The notes beneath the pieces were generated by a model. It did no database searches, had not been told where the DNA came from, and saw only the letters and a list, made by a program, of their open reading frames with translations. A DNA stretch of 64,000 nt from Dyadobacter koreensis (GTDB taxonomy: Bacteria > Bacteroidota > Bacteroidia > Cytophagales > Spirosomataceae). This document shows positions 44,945-55,258 of the stretch, one piece after another (position 1 is the stretch's first letter; each line of letters starts with the position of its first letter). Location: contig NZ_FNXY01000007.1 in the NCBI RefSeq assembly GCF_900108855.1, forward strand, positions 1 to 64,000. Direction: 5' to 3'. Position numbers and translations under genes: made by a program.

Positions 44945-47782
44945 TTACTTCACAGGTTTTCCCTCACGGTCAAGCTCAACGACGTCAAACCCCCTTGCTC
45001 TAATTTTGTCCATAAGTTTTGCTTTGTCTCCAACCAAAACGATTACCAGAGATTTTTCCTTCGGAAGATTTCCTGCTGCGAGTTTATTGACATCCGAAGC
45101 ATTTAAGGTTTTCAAAATCTGGTTTTGTTTTTCAGTATAGTCCTGCGGAAGATCGTACGTTTGAATGTTACTCAAAAAACCAGTTTTTTGAAAACCTGTT
45201 TCATACTTTCTTGCCTCGCTTTGTGTGATCGAGCTCTGCGTAAATGCCAGTTCTTCAGCCGATATACCATTGGTTTCAAAATCTGTAATGATTCGCAACA
45301 CATCAACCAGCGCACTGTCAGTTGCTTCTGCCTTGATGCCGGAAGTGAATGTATAGGTTCCGGTATATTTATCGCCGGCAAAATATGAGCGGGCACCATA
45401 GGTCCAACCCTTATCCTCACGCAAGTAAAGATTCAATCGGCTGTTAAATGAAGCTCCGAGTGGATAATTCATCACGTTCGACTTGTAATAATCTCCCAGT
45501 GCGTCGTACTTCAGACCTGTAACTTTTCCTACACGAAATTCCGTCTGTGCGGCGTTGGGGATATCCACGAAATAGACCTTGGTTTTCTCTACTTTCGGTG
45601 CGGCCGGAAAAGTCGGAAATGTGATTTCATTGCCAGGCATGTCATTCAGGAAAGCCAGTTTTGACAAAATATCCTTTTCTGCCACATCGCCTACAACTAC
45701 GATTTCTGCATCTTTTCGTGAGAATTTACTCTTGTAATATTCTTCAACATCCGAAAGCTTAATATTACCGATGGTTGCCTGAGAACCCATTGAGGATCGC
45801 CCAAGTGGATTCCCTTCCCCTTGAAGCAACGCATTATATACAAGGTTTGCCACGTTGGCAGGCTGGTTTAAAGCATTCTTGATACTTTCAGAAAAACGCT
45901 TCTGATTTCTTGAAAAATCCTGTTCATTAAAAGCGGGACGCAGCAAACGTTCCTGCAAAAGTGCGATGGTTTTATCAAGATTTTTAGTGAGTGAACGGAC
46001 CTGAACTTTTATTGCGTCATCGACCGCATAAATATCAATACTGCTTCCTAGTTCATCCAGTGCCACTGAGAAAGCCTCTGACGAATAATTTTTGGTATCC
46101 TCTCCCATCATTGCTGCGAATAAATTCGCCGTTCCTGATTTCGACGCACTATCCAAAAATGCCCCACCTTTAAAACTCAGCGACAAGTAAACAGCGGGTA
46201 CTTCATTTGTTTTCGTACCAATTACTTTAATATCACCCATGTTACTTTTCCATAATTCGGGAGCTTTAACCACCACAGCACTGGCCGCAGACGGAATTTT
46301 GCTGCGATCAAATTTGTCTTTTGCTTTGTTATATTTCAATCCCTCATAGCCATAATCCGGCGCTTTGTAGCCTGCCTGGGATATGGTATAATTATCTTCT
46401 GCCGCTTTATTTTCTTCGTTTCCTTTGGTTAAAATGCTTAAAACAACAGCGTGTTTCCCTTTGATATATTGGTTGTACACGCGCATCACATCCTCTTTTG
46501 TCACGGATGCATAGTCCTTCAGAAACTTGCCGATATAATTTGGATTGCCAGTAAAAGTATAAAAACTGGCAAGCTGAGAAACCTTTCCTGAAACACTTTC
46601 AAGACCATAAATAACATTAGCCTCGCTCTGGCTTTTGAACTTGGAAATATCCTGATCGCTTACACCCCGTTTTTCGAATTCAATTAACGTCTCACGTACT
46701 GTTTTTTCAATGTCCGAAAGTTTCTGCCCCGGATAAGGAATTACCCTGAAACCAAATTCACCCGATAATTCGGTGGTACTGTTGTTCACAGACATATTAA
46801 CGGCCTTATTCGCCTTGATCAGGTTTTTATACAAAAGAGAATTATTTCCCTGACCCAAAATTTCTGCCAGACAATCCAGTGCCGGCTCATCTTTGCTATA
46901 TGTCGGCGTTGTTGGAAAAACCATATAGAACATCGGAAGCTTGGCATAATTATCCGTGTAGGAAACATAGCGATCTTTTTCCAGAACCGGCGCCGGAAGG
47001 ATTACCGGTTTCACGGCAGGACCTTTCGGAATCGGCCCGAAATATTTTTCAGCCCATGCCAAAACCTGCTTTGGATTTACATCACCACCCACCGTCACAA
47101 CTGCGTTATTAGGTCCATACCATCTCAGAAAGAAATTTTTCAAATCACCGACAGCTACACGGTTTAAGTCCTCGATATAACCGATAGTCAACCAGCTGTA
47201 AGGATTTCCATATGGATATAAATTTTTGGCCACCATTTCACTGGCCAACCCGTAGGGACGATTATCATAATTCTGACCACGTTCATTTTTAACCGTTGCA
47301 CGCTGAACTTCAAATTTTTTCTGGGTGACTGCGTCTAAAAGAAAACCCATCCGGTCGGCTTCAAGCCATAACATTTTCTCTACCTGATTAGCCGGGATTG
47401 TCTCGAAATAATTCGTGCGATCACGGTTGGTACTTCCGTTTAATGTTCCGCCAGCTTCCGTGATCAGTTTGAAGTGCTGCTCATCCTCAACGTGATCTGA
47501 ACCCTGAAACATCATGTGTTCGAAAAAATGGGCAAATCCGGATTTTCCAATTTCTTCCCGGGCAGATCCCACGTGATATGTCACATCGACGTGCGCCAGG
47601 GGATCACTATGATCTTCATGGATCAGAAGTGTGAGTCCATTCGGAAGTACATACCGCTCATAAGGAATAATTGTCTCCGAGCCTTTCCGGACTACTTTTT
47701 CAACTAATTTCGCCTGTCCGTTTACCGTTACAGGCATTTGCATGTACAGCAGAGCACTGGCTGCAATGATCAGTTTTTTCAT
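44945..47782 (-). CDS. Two-domain M16-family metalloprotease (pitrilysin-like), secreted
   Basis: A 945-residue protein with a signal peptide ending near VNGQ (residue 23). The N-terminal M16 unit has the inverted zinc motif HFFEH (His85, Glu88, His89) and a distal ligand Glu167 in VKNERGQNYDNRPYG. PYGNPYSWLTIGY and FFLRWYGPNNAVVTVGGDV are the usual following blocks. A second, inactive M16 unit (about 490-940) lacks the zinc motif and ends with the RVGKVTGL and GWTYGARSYFAG segments that form the substrate clamp. Bacteroidota carry many such periplasmic fusions of an active and an inactive half. It probably degrades short peptides. Confidence 0.9.
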   Translation of the reverse strand: MKKLIIAASALLYMQMPVTVNGQAKLVEKVVRKGSETIIPYERYVLPNGLTLLIHEDHSDPLAHVDVTYHVGSAREEIGKSGFAHFFEHMMFQGSDHVEDEQHFKLITEAGGTLNGSTNRDRTNYFETIPANQVEKMLWLEADRMGFLLDAVTQKKFEVQRATVKNERGQNYDNRPYGLASEMVAKNLYPYGNPYSWLTIGYIEDLNRVAVGDLKNFFLRWYGPNNAVVTVGGDVNPKQVLAWAEKYFGPIPKGPAVKPVILPAPVLEKDRYVSYTDNYAKLPMFYMVFPTTPTYSKDEPALDCLAEILGQGNNSLLYKNLIKANKAVNMSVNNSTTELSGEFGFRVIPYPGQKLSDIEKTVRETLIEFEKRGVSDQDISKFKSQSEANVIYGLESVSGKVSQLASFYTFTGNPNYIGKFLKDYASVTKEDVMRVYNQYIKGKHAVVLSILTKGNEENKAAEDNYTISQAGYKAPDYGYEGLKYNKAKDKFDRSKIPSAASAVVVKAPELWKSNMGDIKVIGTKTNEVPAVYLSLSFKGGAFLDSASKSGTANLFAAMMGEDTKNYSSEAFSVALDELGSSIDIYAVDDAIKVQVRSLTKNLDKTIALLQERLLRPAFNEQDFSRNQKRFSESIKNALNQPANVANLVYNALLQGEGNPLGRSSMGSQATIGNIKLSDVEEYYKSKFSRKDAEIVVVGDVAEKDILSKLAFLNDMPGNEITFPTFPAAPKVEKTKVYFVDIPNAAQTEFRVGKVTGLKYDALGDYYKSNVMNYPLGASFNSRLNLYLREDKGWTYGARSYFAGDKYTGTYTFTSGIKAEATDSALVDVLRIITDFETNGISAEELAFTQSSITQSEARKYETGFQKTGFLSNIQTYDLPQDYTEKQNQILKTLNASDVNKLAAGNLPKEKSLVIVLVGDKAKLMDKIRARGFDVVELDREGKPVK

Positions 47783-48027
47783 TTTGAAACTGTTGGTTTT
47801 AAATCTTGAAACATTTTATTTTTCACAAATCCCAGCCATTGGACCTGAGCGGCCAGGAAGGCTGGTAAATTTGTTTGGCTGTTCGGGAAAACCCGTTTTA
47901 AAAACGTAAGTTCTTAAATACTTTCGATTTTACACGCTATCAGGCTTATTTTCCTGTCCGGATCAAATAACGCCGAAAAATATTTCAATTCAAACACCGA
48001 TTAAAAAATGAATTTGGTCCGCAAACA

Positions 48028-49521
48028 TCAGCGAGAAGTGAAATTTTTATGGAGACTAAAAGCAATTGCAGCCGTATTGGGATAGAGTTTTCCTTTATCC
48101 ATCGCGAACGATAATTTCGACTCTGCTCCTCCCAGTATTTTCATTTTTCGCTCCAAAGAAAAAATTCCCGAAAACTGGTTTGGACTAGATATAAATGGCT
48201 CATCATAAGTTCCCTGATTACTGGAATAGGATACCTTGGTAGTCCAACCTAAATAGTTAAAAAAAGTACCGCTTATCCCTAAATGGACTACGGAAACGCG
48301 GTTATTGCTCGTAAAAGAGTCTGCGTAATTCGGCCATTTCCAGTTCGTGTCGGACGTTGGTATAATGAAAGCAGTTCCGATCGTCCGGTCATAATAGGAC
48401 CAGCCATCACGAACCTGGCCATTATTAAAGTAGTTATCCCTACCGAGCACGTTTCCTAATTCCCAAATTGAACCTCCCTGATTTTTAGTGTATAGAAATT
48501 CAAAAACTACCTTGGTTATCTCGAAATTGGCCCCGTACGCGTTATTTTTTGTAATACTGATTCCATTCAACCCGTCAGAGATATTCAGAAGCTTCGAGAG
48601 CGATCCGTCCTCGTAAATATTCTGCCTGTATAAAAACCACGAATAATCGTGGCCTAAATACTGGATCGCCACGTCAATCGAGCCCAGATGATTCCCGATT
48701 CTATTATTGTAATCAAATTCAGTAAGATCCTCTCCAAGAAAATAGCGCTGGCCCGTTATCACGTTAATGTAGTTCCTGAACCCGTCCGGAAGATCGCCAT
48801 CCTTGGTATAATAAGGAGATTTACCGCCCCATTGTACCTGGTGGTTGAAGCCGCCCATCAGTTTCAATCTGCTGTTTTTACTCCCGATTTTCAGATATAA
48901 CGCCTTCTGGTGCAGCTTCAAACCACTGGTAACAGGTCTGTTCTTTTCAAAAAAACCATCAGAATAAAATGCGTTAAAAGACAGCCAGCCCCTTGTAAAT
49001 GGTACTTCAATAAAACCGATAGTTCCAATTTGAATTTTAGGTAACGGCATAGCATTTCCAGACCAGGCATACGACCCTGTCCCCAACGTTGAATCGGCCA
49101 AACCGACGTATTGCTTTTTTCGACCTGCAAAAAATTCCCAGTTTTTGAAGCGCAGTGATGCGTATGATTGCGGGAAAAGTATTTTCGAGTTCCTGGTAAC
49201 ATTTCCGACGGCTTCTATTCCTATACCAGCGCGCCAGACGTTTCTCTTTCTGTTTGCCTCCGAACCAATTCGGATATTCTTCTCAAAATTACCTCGTACA
49301 GTAGCAACAGGCCTTGATTTTGGAACAACACCAAACTGATTGGCCTGCATCCAGAACGGAGTTCTCGAACCAGCACCTCCAAAGGCACTTATTTCAAAAT
49401 ACCTTGATGTTGAATCGAGATATGTGCGGGCATTTATATGCGGAGTCTGCCCCGAAACAGTGCCAGAACCGAAATAAAGAGAGAGCCAAAAGCAGGGCTT
49501 CAAAAACTTTTTGGGATGCAT
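48028..49521 (-). CDS. Wzi-family capsule assembly outer-membrane protein
   Basis: A 497-residue protein with a signal peptide ending near VSGQ and a predicted barrel. It opens with the Wzi block YFEISAFGGAGSRTPFWMQAN and the following VVPKSRPVATVRGNFEK. Repeated aromatic strands run to the end, with the NWEFFAGRKKQYVGLADST region also typical. Wzi of E. coli is a surface lectin that anchors group 1 capsule; Bacteroidota members are annotated by similarity only. No other capsule genes are in the window. A 12-bp hairpin separates it from the upstream efflux operon. Confidence 0.8.
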   Translation of the reverse strand: MHPKKFLKPCFWLSLYFGSGTVSGQTPHINARTYLDSTSRYFEISAFGGAGSRTPFWMQANQFGVVPKSRPVATVRGNFEKNIRIGSEANRKRNVWRAGIGIEAVGNVTRNSKILFPQSYASLRFKNWEFFAGRKKQYVGLADSTLGTGSYAWSGNAMPLPKIQIGTIGFIEVPFTRGWLSFNAFYSDGFFEKNRPVTSGLKLHQKALYLKIGSKNSRLKLMGGFNHQVQWGGKSPYYTKDGDLPDGFRNYINVITGQRYFLGEDLTEFDYNNRIGNHLGSIDVAIQYLGHDYSWFLYRQNIYEDGSLSKLLNISDGLNGISITKNNAYGANFEITKVVFEFLYTKNQGGSIWELGNVLGRDNYFNNGQVRDGWSYYDRTIGTAFIIPTSDTNWKWPNYADSFTSNNRVSVVHLGISGTFFNYLGWTTKVSYSSNQGTYDEPFISSPNQFSGIFSLERKMKILGGAESKLSFAMDKGKLYPNTAAIAFSLHKNFTSR

Positions 49522-49569
49522 ACCAGTGCGTGTTTAAGGCGAGATTTTCCATTGTTTCCGGAAAATTTT

Positions 49570-49611
49570 ATAAACTTCATCAACCGGCAAAAGCCTGGCG
49601 ATGAAGTTTAT
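49570..49611 (-). terminator. Terminator hairpin at the end of the metal-efflux operon
   Basis: Arms ataaacttcatc (49570-49581) and gatgaagtttat (49600-49611) are perfect 12-bp complements. The stem starts 4 nt beyond the stop of the RND pump gene on the minus strand and is followed by a taaaatttt stretch. It separates the pump operon from the wzi-like gene. Confidence 0.65.
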
Positions 49612-49615
49612 TCTA

Positions 49616-52600
49616 TCATTTCGATAAATCAGTGTCACTCTTCCGGTATGCCCAGTAAAATATTTGAGGCAAAACGGTAAATGACAGAAACATACAGATC
49701 AGCAAACCTCCAACGATCATGATGGCGAGCGGTTTTTGAATTTCCGAGCCCATTCCATTGGAAAGAGCAGCAGGTAAAAGTCCTAGAGAACCCATAAGCG
49801 CGATCATAATAACAGGACGGATGCGGCCATAAATTCCTTCGGAAATAGCTTGTTTCAGAGGCAATCGGTGAATGAGATTTTCTTTCATCACATGGACCAG
49901 AATAATTCCATCAATCGTGCAGACACCGAAGAGAATAATAAAGCCGATCCCTGCCGAAATCCCGAAAATAGTACCTGTCATCCAGAGTGATAAGAATCCT
50001 CCAACAAAGGCAAACGGAATCGTAATCAAAGAAATCAGGGTGTCTTTTACGTTACCAAAATCCATGTACAACAGGAAGATGATCAGTACCAAAGCTGCTG
50101 GAATAATGACCGAAAGCTGCTTGGTCGCGCGCTCTTTACTTTCAAATTCACCCGCCCAGACAACCTTTGTATTCTTGTCAAATCTGACATTTTCCTTCAC
50201 AACCTGCTGCGCTTCGGCTATCGTACTTCCAAGATCCCGGCCATCGATACTAAATCCAATTCCGATATACCGGCTGCTGCCCTCTCTATATATAAACGCG
50301 GGGCCGGTTTTAGTCCCAATGGATGCAATTTCTTTCAGTGGAACCTGATGGTCATCCAGTGAAGGAATCAGGATATTACCAATTTCTTCTTCCGTGTTCC
50401 GGTATGCTTCCTGAAAACGAATGGTGATATCGAACATGCGGTCATTTTCGTAAAAAACAGAAGCTGCTTTTCCGCCAATCGTCATTTCGATCACGGCCTG
50501 CGCGTCAGCCATGGAAACACCGTGACGTGCCATTCTGGCTTCGTCCAACTTTATTGCAAGCTCGGGAATACCAATATTTCTGTAAACCAGCACATCCGTG
50601 ACTCCCCGAACATTCTCCAGATTTTTGGCCACCTGGTCGGCTTTGGACTCCATATCTACCAAATCATTTCCAAATATTTTCACCACCAGAGAGCTTTTCA
50701 CCCCAGCCACATACTCTTCCACATTATCCTGAATAGGCTGGCTGAATCCAAAGGTAATTCCCGGAAAAGAAGCCAGAACAGCCTTCATTTCACCTAGTAA
50801 TTCGTCTTTCTTAATGTGTCTTTTCCATTCATTTTCAGGCTTCAGCTGGATATGAAATTCATTATTGAAGAAACCAGTCGGGTCTGTCCCGTCATTTGGG
50901 CGGCCCGTTTGGCTCATGACAAATTTCACTTCCTTAAAAGAACGGAGCGTGTCGCGAAGCGCGTTTCCGGTTTTTACCGATTGTTCGAGATTAATACTGT
51001 TAGGTAGCGTCGCACGTACGTATATCGCTCCTTCATTCAGTTTCGGAATAAACTCGGTACCATACGTCATAAATTTAAAAACACACAGAAAAAACAGGCC
51101 CACGAATCCGGCAAGTACGAGACGTTTGTTCCGGTCACTCCAAAGGTAAAGTTTGAAAATATTGTTTCGGAAAAAGTTAACAACTGGGTTGCTCGTCTCT
51201 TTCACATTTCTCTTTAACAAGACTTTACACATGGCCGGCACGAAGGTCAGACTCAAAATCAAGGAACCAACCAGTGCATAACCCAAAGTAAATGCCAGCG
51301 GTGTAAACATTTTTCCTTCTACTTTTTGGAAAGAGAAAATCGGAAGCAGTGCTACGATCAGGATGATCTGAGCGAAGAAGATGTGAGAAGCCACGTTTTT
51401 CACGCTGCGTTTCATTAAGCCGAGCTTTGACATTTTGTTAAAGCGCTCGACGCCCAGCCTGAGCGAAGTCTTTTCCAGATCAACATATATTTTTTCAACA
51501 ATGACCATCGTACCTTCGAGCAGCAGCCCAAAATCAATCGCGCCCAAAGAAATCAAATTGGCCGGTAATCCCTGAATACGCAGCATCGTAATCGCAAACA
51601 AAAAAGAAAGCGGTATTACGAGCGCAACGGTAACGGTTGTACGCCAGTTGAATAAAAAAATAAATACGATAACCGATACCAACACGATCCCTTCGGCCAG
51701 GTTATGGGTTACGGTATCAACAGTCGAATTAACAAGCTCGGTCCGATCAATTACGGGAACGATTTTCACATCATCCGGCAGTATCCGGTTATTAAGTTCA
51801 TCGATCGTTTTTTGAAGTTTTCCAATTACCTCGCTTGGATTTTCTCCCCGCAGCATCACAACAATTCCTTCAACGAGATCCTTATCCTCTCCAAGTCCGA
51901 CCTGCCCGAGCCTGGGTTTTGCCGTAATACTTACCTCTGCGACCTGTTTTACAAGTACTGGCGTCGACCCCTTGACATTTATTAGAATATTTTCGATATC
52001 ATGAGTGCTTTCCAATAGGCCAACTCCACGCACGACGTAAGCCTGATCTCCTTTCTGAATGACATCACCACCCACGTTAATGTTACTTTTTTCAACTGAT
52101 TCGTATACATCTAACGGCGTTAAATTATATTGCGCCAGTAACGCCGGGTTCACCCGAACCTCATAAATCTTTTCTTCGCCACCAAAGCTGGCAACATTGG
52201 CAACACCCGGCACCGCCACCATCTCGCGCTCAATCACCCATTCCTGCAATGCAGTAAGCTCTTTCAAAGGTCGGTCACTTTTTAACACATACCGAAAAAT
52301 TTCACCTGTTGCACCGTAGGGCGGCTCGATTTCAGCTTCTGCACCTTTCGGCAGATCGATATTACGCAGCCTTGTGGAAGCATATTGCTGGGCGTAAAAA
52401 TCTTCGACTTTGTCCTCAAACAATACGGTGACAACCGATAAGCCAAAAAGAGAAATCGAGCGAACTTCCGATTTTTTAGGAATCGTGTTCATCTCTTTCA
52501 TTATCGGTAGCGTGATGAATTTTTCGATTTCCTCAGCACTTCTCCCGGGCCACTGGGTGATGATCCTCGCCCTCGTATTAGTCACATCCGGAAAGGCTTC

Positions 52601-52717
52601 AATTGGCGTATTGATGTAACTTACAACGCCTACGACAGCCAAAACGGCTGTCATAAAAAATATGATCATCGTATTTCGCAGCGAAAATGCGACGATATTT
52701 TGTGTTAATTTTTGCAT
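49616..52717 (-). CDS. CusA/CzcA-type heavy-metal RND efflux pump
   Basis: A 1033-residue inner-membrane RND pump with 12 helices and two large periplasmic loops. It opens with IVAFSLRNTMIIFFMTAVLA. The heavy-metal relay motif in TM4 is DFGLLLEGTMVIVEK (Asp395, Glu401, Glu408); most CzcA-like pumps have DFGxxxDGxxxxEN, so the second acid is Glu and the final Asn is Lys here. It forms the tripartite complex with the adaptor (9 bp upstream) and the TolC-like protein. The ion, copper/silver or zinc/cobalt/cadmium, cannot be fixed from the motif alone. Confidence 0.9.
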   Translation of the reverse strand: MQKLTQNIVAFSLRNTMIIFFMTAVLAVVGVVSYINTPIEAFPDVTNTRARIITQWPGRSAEEIEKFITLPIMKEMNTIPKKSEVRSISLFGLSVVTVLFEDKVEDFYAQQYASTRLRNIDLPKGAEAEIEPPYGATGEIFRYVLKSDRPLKELTALQEWVIEREMVAVPGVANVASFGGEEKIYEVRVNPALLAQYNLTPLDVYESVEKSNINVGGDVIQKGDQAYVVRGVGLLESTHDIENILINVKGSTPVLVKQVAEVSITAKPRLGQVGLGEDKDLVEGIVVMLRGENPSEVIGKLQKTIDELNNRILPDDVKIVPVIDRTELVNSTVDTVTHNLAEGIVLVSVIVFIFLFNWRTTVTVALVIPLSFLFAITMLRIQGLPANLISLGAIDFGLLLEGTMVIVEKIYVDLEKTSLRLGVERFNKMSKLGLMKRSVKNVASHIFFAQIILIVALLPIFSFQKVEGKMFTPLAFTLGYALVGSLILSLTFVPAMCKVLLKRNVKETSNPVVNFFRNNIFKLYLWSDRNKRLVLAGFVGLFFLCVFKFMTYGTEFIPKLNEGAIYVRATLPNSINLEQSVKTGNALRDTLRSFKEVKFVMSQTGRPNDGTDPTGFFNNEFHIQLKPENEWKRHIKKDELLGEMKAVLASFPGITFGFSQPIQDNVEEYVAGVKSSLVVKIFGNDLVDMESKADQVAKNLENVRGVTDVLVYRNIGIPELAIKLDEARMARHGVSMADAQAVIEMTIGGKAASVFYENDRMFDITIRFQEAYRNTEEEIGNILIPSLDDHQVPLKEIASIGTKTGPAFIYREGSSRYIGIGFSIDGRDLGSTIAEAQQVVKENVRFDKNTKVVWAGEFESKERATKQLSVIIPAALVLIIFLLYMDFGNVKDTLISLITIPFAFVGGFLSLWMTGTIFGISAGIGFIILFGVCTIDGIILVHVMKENLIHRLPLKQAISEGIYGRIRPVIMIALMGSLGLLPAALSNGMGSEIQKPLAIMIVGGLLICMFLSFTVLPQIFYWAYRKSDTDLSK

Positions 52718-52726
52718 GAAAGAATT

Positions 52727-53824
52727 TTATTTTTCAGAACTCAGCGCATCAGCAAAAAGCAGCAGCTGATTTTTAATGACCACTTTTTCGCCGGGATCGA
52801 TACCATTTTTGAAAAAAGCCCTGTCATTATCCTGCATGTCGATGACCACTCTTCTCGGCTCCAATGATTTGTCCGGCTTTTGGATCAGGATATAATTTTC
52901 GTTGTTATAAAAAATAAGGGCGGAAACAGGTATACCAATTGCTGTGTCTTTTAGATTTTTCCTGACAACTGCTTCGATCGCAAGTCCTGGCTTCAACTTT
53001 AAATCTTTATTGGGCATACGAATCCGAGCCTTCAGCACACGTTCCTGCGGATCAAAAACCTGAGAAATTTCAGAGATTACACCATCAAAAGTTGCACCGG
53101 GATAGGCTTTGGATTTTATAACGGCGTTCATGCCTTTTTGTACAAAAGGAAGATCGACCGCATAGACATTTGTCGTGACCCACACATCAGACAAATCGGA
53201 AATAGTAAAAAGATCCGCGTCATTTCCATTGATCTGTGTTCCTCCGGAAATGTTATTTTCGACCACATAACCACTGACGGGCGCTTTTATCTGAAAAACC
53301 CCTTTTTCTGTACTTGCGTTATAAAGTGACAAATTTGCCTTCACCTTTTCAAGTTCCGTTTTCAGGATAGACACATCACTTTTGGCTTCAAATAAATCTT
53401 TTTCAGATGAAACCCGGTCGGCAAACATTGATTCAGCTATCGAAAGTTTTCTATTAGCCACAGTCAGTTGGGATTCCAGTGTTGCTGCCTGCGCATTAAG
53501 ATCACTAAGCTCGCTGCTCCGCAGCTCCGCAAGAACCTGTCCTTTCGATACTTTGTCACCTAATGAAAAAAAAGTTTTGGTTACAATTCCATTGACGAGA
53601 CTGGCATAATGAACCACCTGATTGGGATTATACTCAATTTGCCCGTTCAGGCGAATCGATTGCGTTATTTTTTCCAGTTCGGCCGTCATCGTTTCAACAT
53701 CTGATGATTTTATAGATACCGATTCCGGCTTTTGTTCGGGCATTTGCTCCGTTTTCTGATCGCAGGAACACAGCCCTGCCGCCATGGAAAACAGCATAAA
53801 TAAATAGCGGCTTGAAGTCGACAT
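52727..53824 (-). CDS. Efflux RND periplasmic adaptor (CusB/CzcB-like), lipoprotein
   Basis: A 365-residue membrane-fusion protein with a lipobox GLCSC (Cys21). The barrel-sandwich and lipoyl segments are visible as LNGQIEYNPNQVVHYASLVN and the matching IKAPVSGYVVENNISGGTQI, flanking a coiled hairpin of about residues 100-155. It lacks the long metal-binding N-terminal domains of some CusB proteins. It begins 27 bp after the TolC-like gene and ends 9 bp before the pump gene, forming a CBA operon. It would bridge the pump and the outer-membrane channel. Confidence 0.9.
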   Translation of the reverse strand: MSTSSRYLFMLFSMAAGLCSCDQKTEQMPEQKPESVSIKSSDVETMTAELEKITQSIRLNGQIEYNPNQVVHYASLVNGIVTKTFFSLGDKVSKGQVLAELRSSELSDLNAQAATLESQLTVANRKLSIAESMFADRVSSEKDLFEAKSDVSILKTELEKVKANLSLYNASTEKGVFQIKAPVSGYVVENNISGGTQINGNDADLFTISDLSDVWVTTNVYAVDLPFVQKGMNAVIKSKAYPGATFDGVISEISQVFDPQERVLKARIRMPNKDLKLKPGLAIEAVVRKNLKDTAIGIPVSALIFYNNENYILIQKPDKSLEPRRVVIDMQDNDRAFFKNGIDPGEKVVIKNQLLLFADALSSEK

Positions 53825-53851
53825 AGTTTAGATTATTATAATTTTGAAATA

Positions 53852-55150
53852 TTATTGCAGCTCCGCACCTGTTGAAAAAATCAGTTCTTCCCGGCTGTCA
53901 TGTACCTGTTTAAGGGTCAGCAGCATGGTACGCTTATTAGAAATATAGGCTTCGAAAAAGTCAAGATATTCCACCATATTAATTTCTCTTCCGGCAAAAT
54001 ACCGGGTGTATGCCTCAAACACCTGATCCAGATCCTGACCGTAGGCCGGATCCAGCTTTTGATATGCATCAAGGCTTTTTTGCAGATCCCGGAAAGCCTG
54101 AGTTACCTCTGCTTCTAATCCGATTATTTTTTGCTGCGACTCAACTCTCGACTTTTCGATACCAATCTTGCTTTCCAGGATATTTCCCTGATTCCGATTA
54201 AAAACCGGAAGGTCTGTTTTGAATCCAAAGCCGAAGAAGTTCAATAAAAAGTTACCGCCACGGTCATAATTCATGCCAAAAGTTAAATCCGGTTTTCTAT
54301 GGGCATATTCCAGATCGTACTTTTTCTGCGCCCACGTTTGCTGCAAAAAACTGATTTTTGCGTCCGGACGAGCTAAACTGGCGGTCTCAATCAGGTTCGC
54401 GAGCGATAAACTTTTTAAATTAGTTAAATCCGGATTCCCGGCATTTTGAACAACCAGATAAGCGCTGGAAGGGAGGTTAAGCAGAATGCATAACTCCTTT
54501 TGAGACGCATGAACTTCCTTTTCTGCCTCAATAATCTGCTGGCCGAGGTCAAGCTTTAATGCCTTCAGACGGAACAATTCAGGTTTATTTAAATTTCCCT
54601 GCGCATACTGCTTTTCAAATGAAGTGAGTAAAGTCTGGAGGGCCCGGTCTTGTCCAGTCAGAACGGATAAAAAAGACTGATGATAAGAAAGTTCAAAGAA
54701 ATTCTTTCTCAGATCAGTTTTAAGATGCCGGATTAGCTCCGAGAAATATTCTGAGGCAATATCACGTGATACCGATTCCAGGGCTATGCGTTTTCTTCGC
54801 TTTCCCGCAGTCTCGAAAACCTGAGTCAACTCGGCGGTGAATTCCCTGTTCTTTCCAAAATTTCCGAAAAGGGGCGGAATTGTCTCACCGGAAGACAGCT
54901 GGTTTTTCGTTGTCCACAAGTTCAGCTCGTCTATACTGAATTCCGGATTCGGCCATAGTTTTGCCTGAATAATCTGCGCTTCCGCCTGTCTGATGCTTAA
55001 TTTCTGCGCAAGAAGTTCCAGATTATTATTTAAAAATAATCCTTCTGCCTCTTTCTGAGATATTTTCAATGTATCCTCAGCAGCCGGACTAGCGCGGGAA
55101 GCTAAATTTAGAAAAACCAGTATTAAGCCGGATAAAAGAAATGCCTTCAC
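53852..55150 (-). CDS. TolC-family outer-membrane channel (CusC/CzcC-like)
   Basis: A 432-residue outer-membrane efflux protein with a signal peptide ending at ASRASP. Two coiled TolC repeats are visible: NLELLAQKLSIRQAEAQIIQ with AKLWPNPEFSIDELN, and the mirrored ARPDAKISFLQQTWAQKKYD with HRKPDLTFGMNYDRGG. The long helices between them and the late YLDFFEAYISNKRTMLLT are typical of the CzcC branch. It is the first gene of the efflux operon, 108 bp downstream of the kinase gene, so a separate promoter may exist in that gap. Confidence 0.9.
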   Translation of the reverse strand: MKAFLLSGLILVFLNLASRASPAAEDTLKISQKEAEGLFLNNNLELLAQKLSIRQAEAQIIQAKLWPNPEFSIDELNLWTTKNQLSSGETIPPLFGNFGKNREFTAELTQVFETAGKRRKRIALESVSRDIASEYFSELIRHLKTDLRKNFFELSYHQSFLSVLTGQDRALQTLLTSFEKQYAQGNLNKPELFRLKALKLDLGQQIIEAEKEVHASQKELCILLNLPSSAYLVVQNAGNPDLTNLKSLSLANLIETASLARPDAKISFLQQTWAQKKYDLEYAHRKPDLTFGMNYDRGGNFLLNFFGFGFKTDLPVFNRNQGNILESKIGIEKSRVESQQKIIGLEAEVTQAFRDLQKSLDAYQKLDPAYGQDLDQVFEAYTRYFAGREINMVEYLDFFEAYISNKRTMLLTLKQVHDSREELIFSTGAELQ

Positions 55151-55258
55151 AAAATTTTTATTGTTGAAGGCACAAAATTAGGCTCGCAACATTAAGCTAA
55201 CCTTTGAGGTAAATTAGATGTAAATGAGAGCTACATTAAAAGTACATTAGAGAAATTT

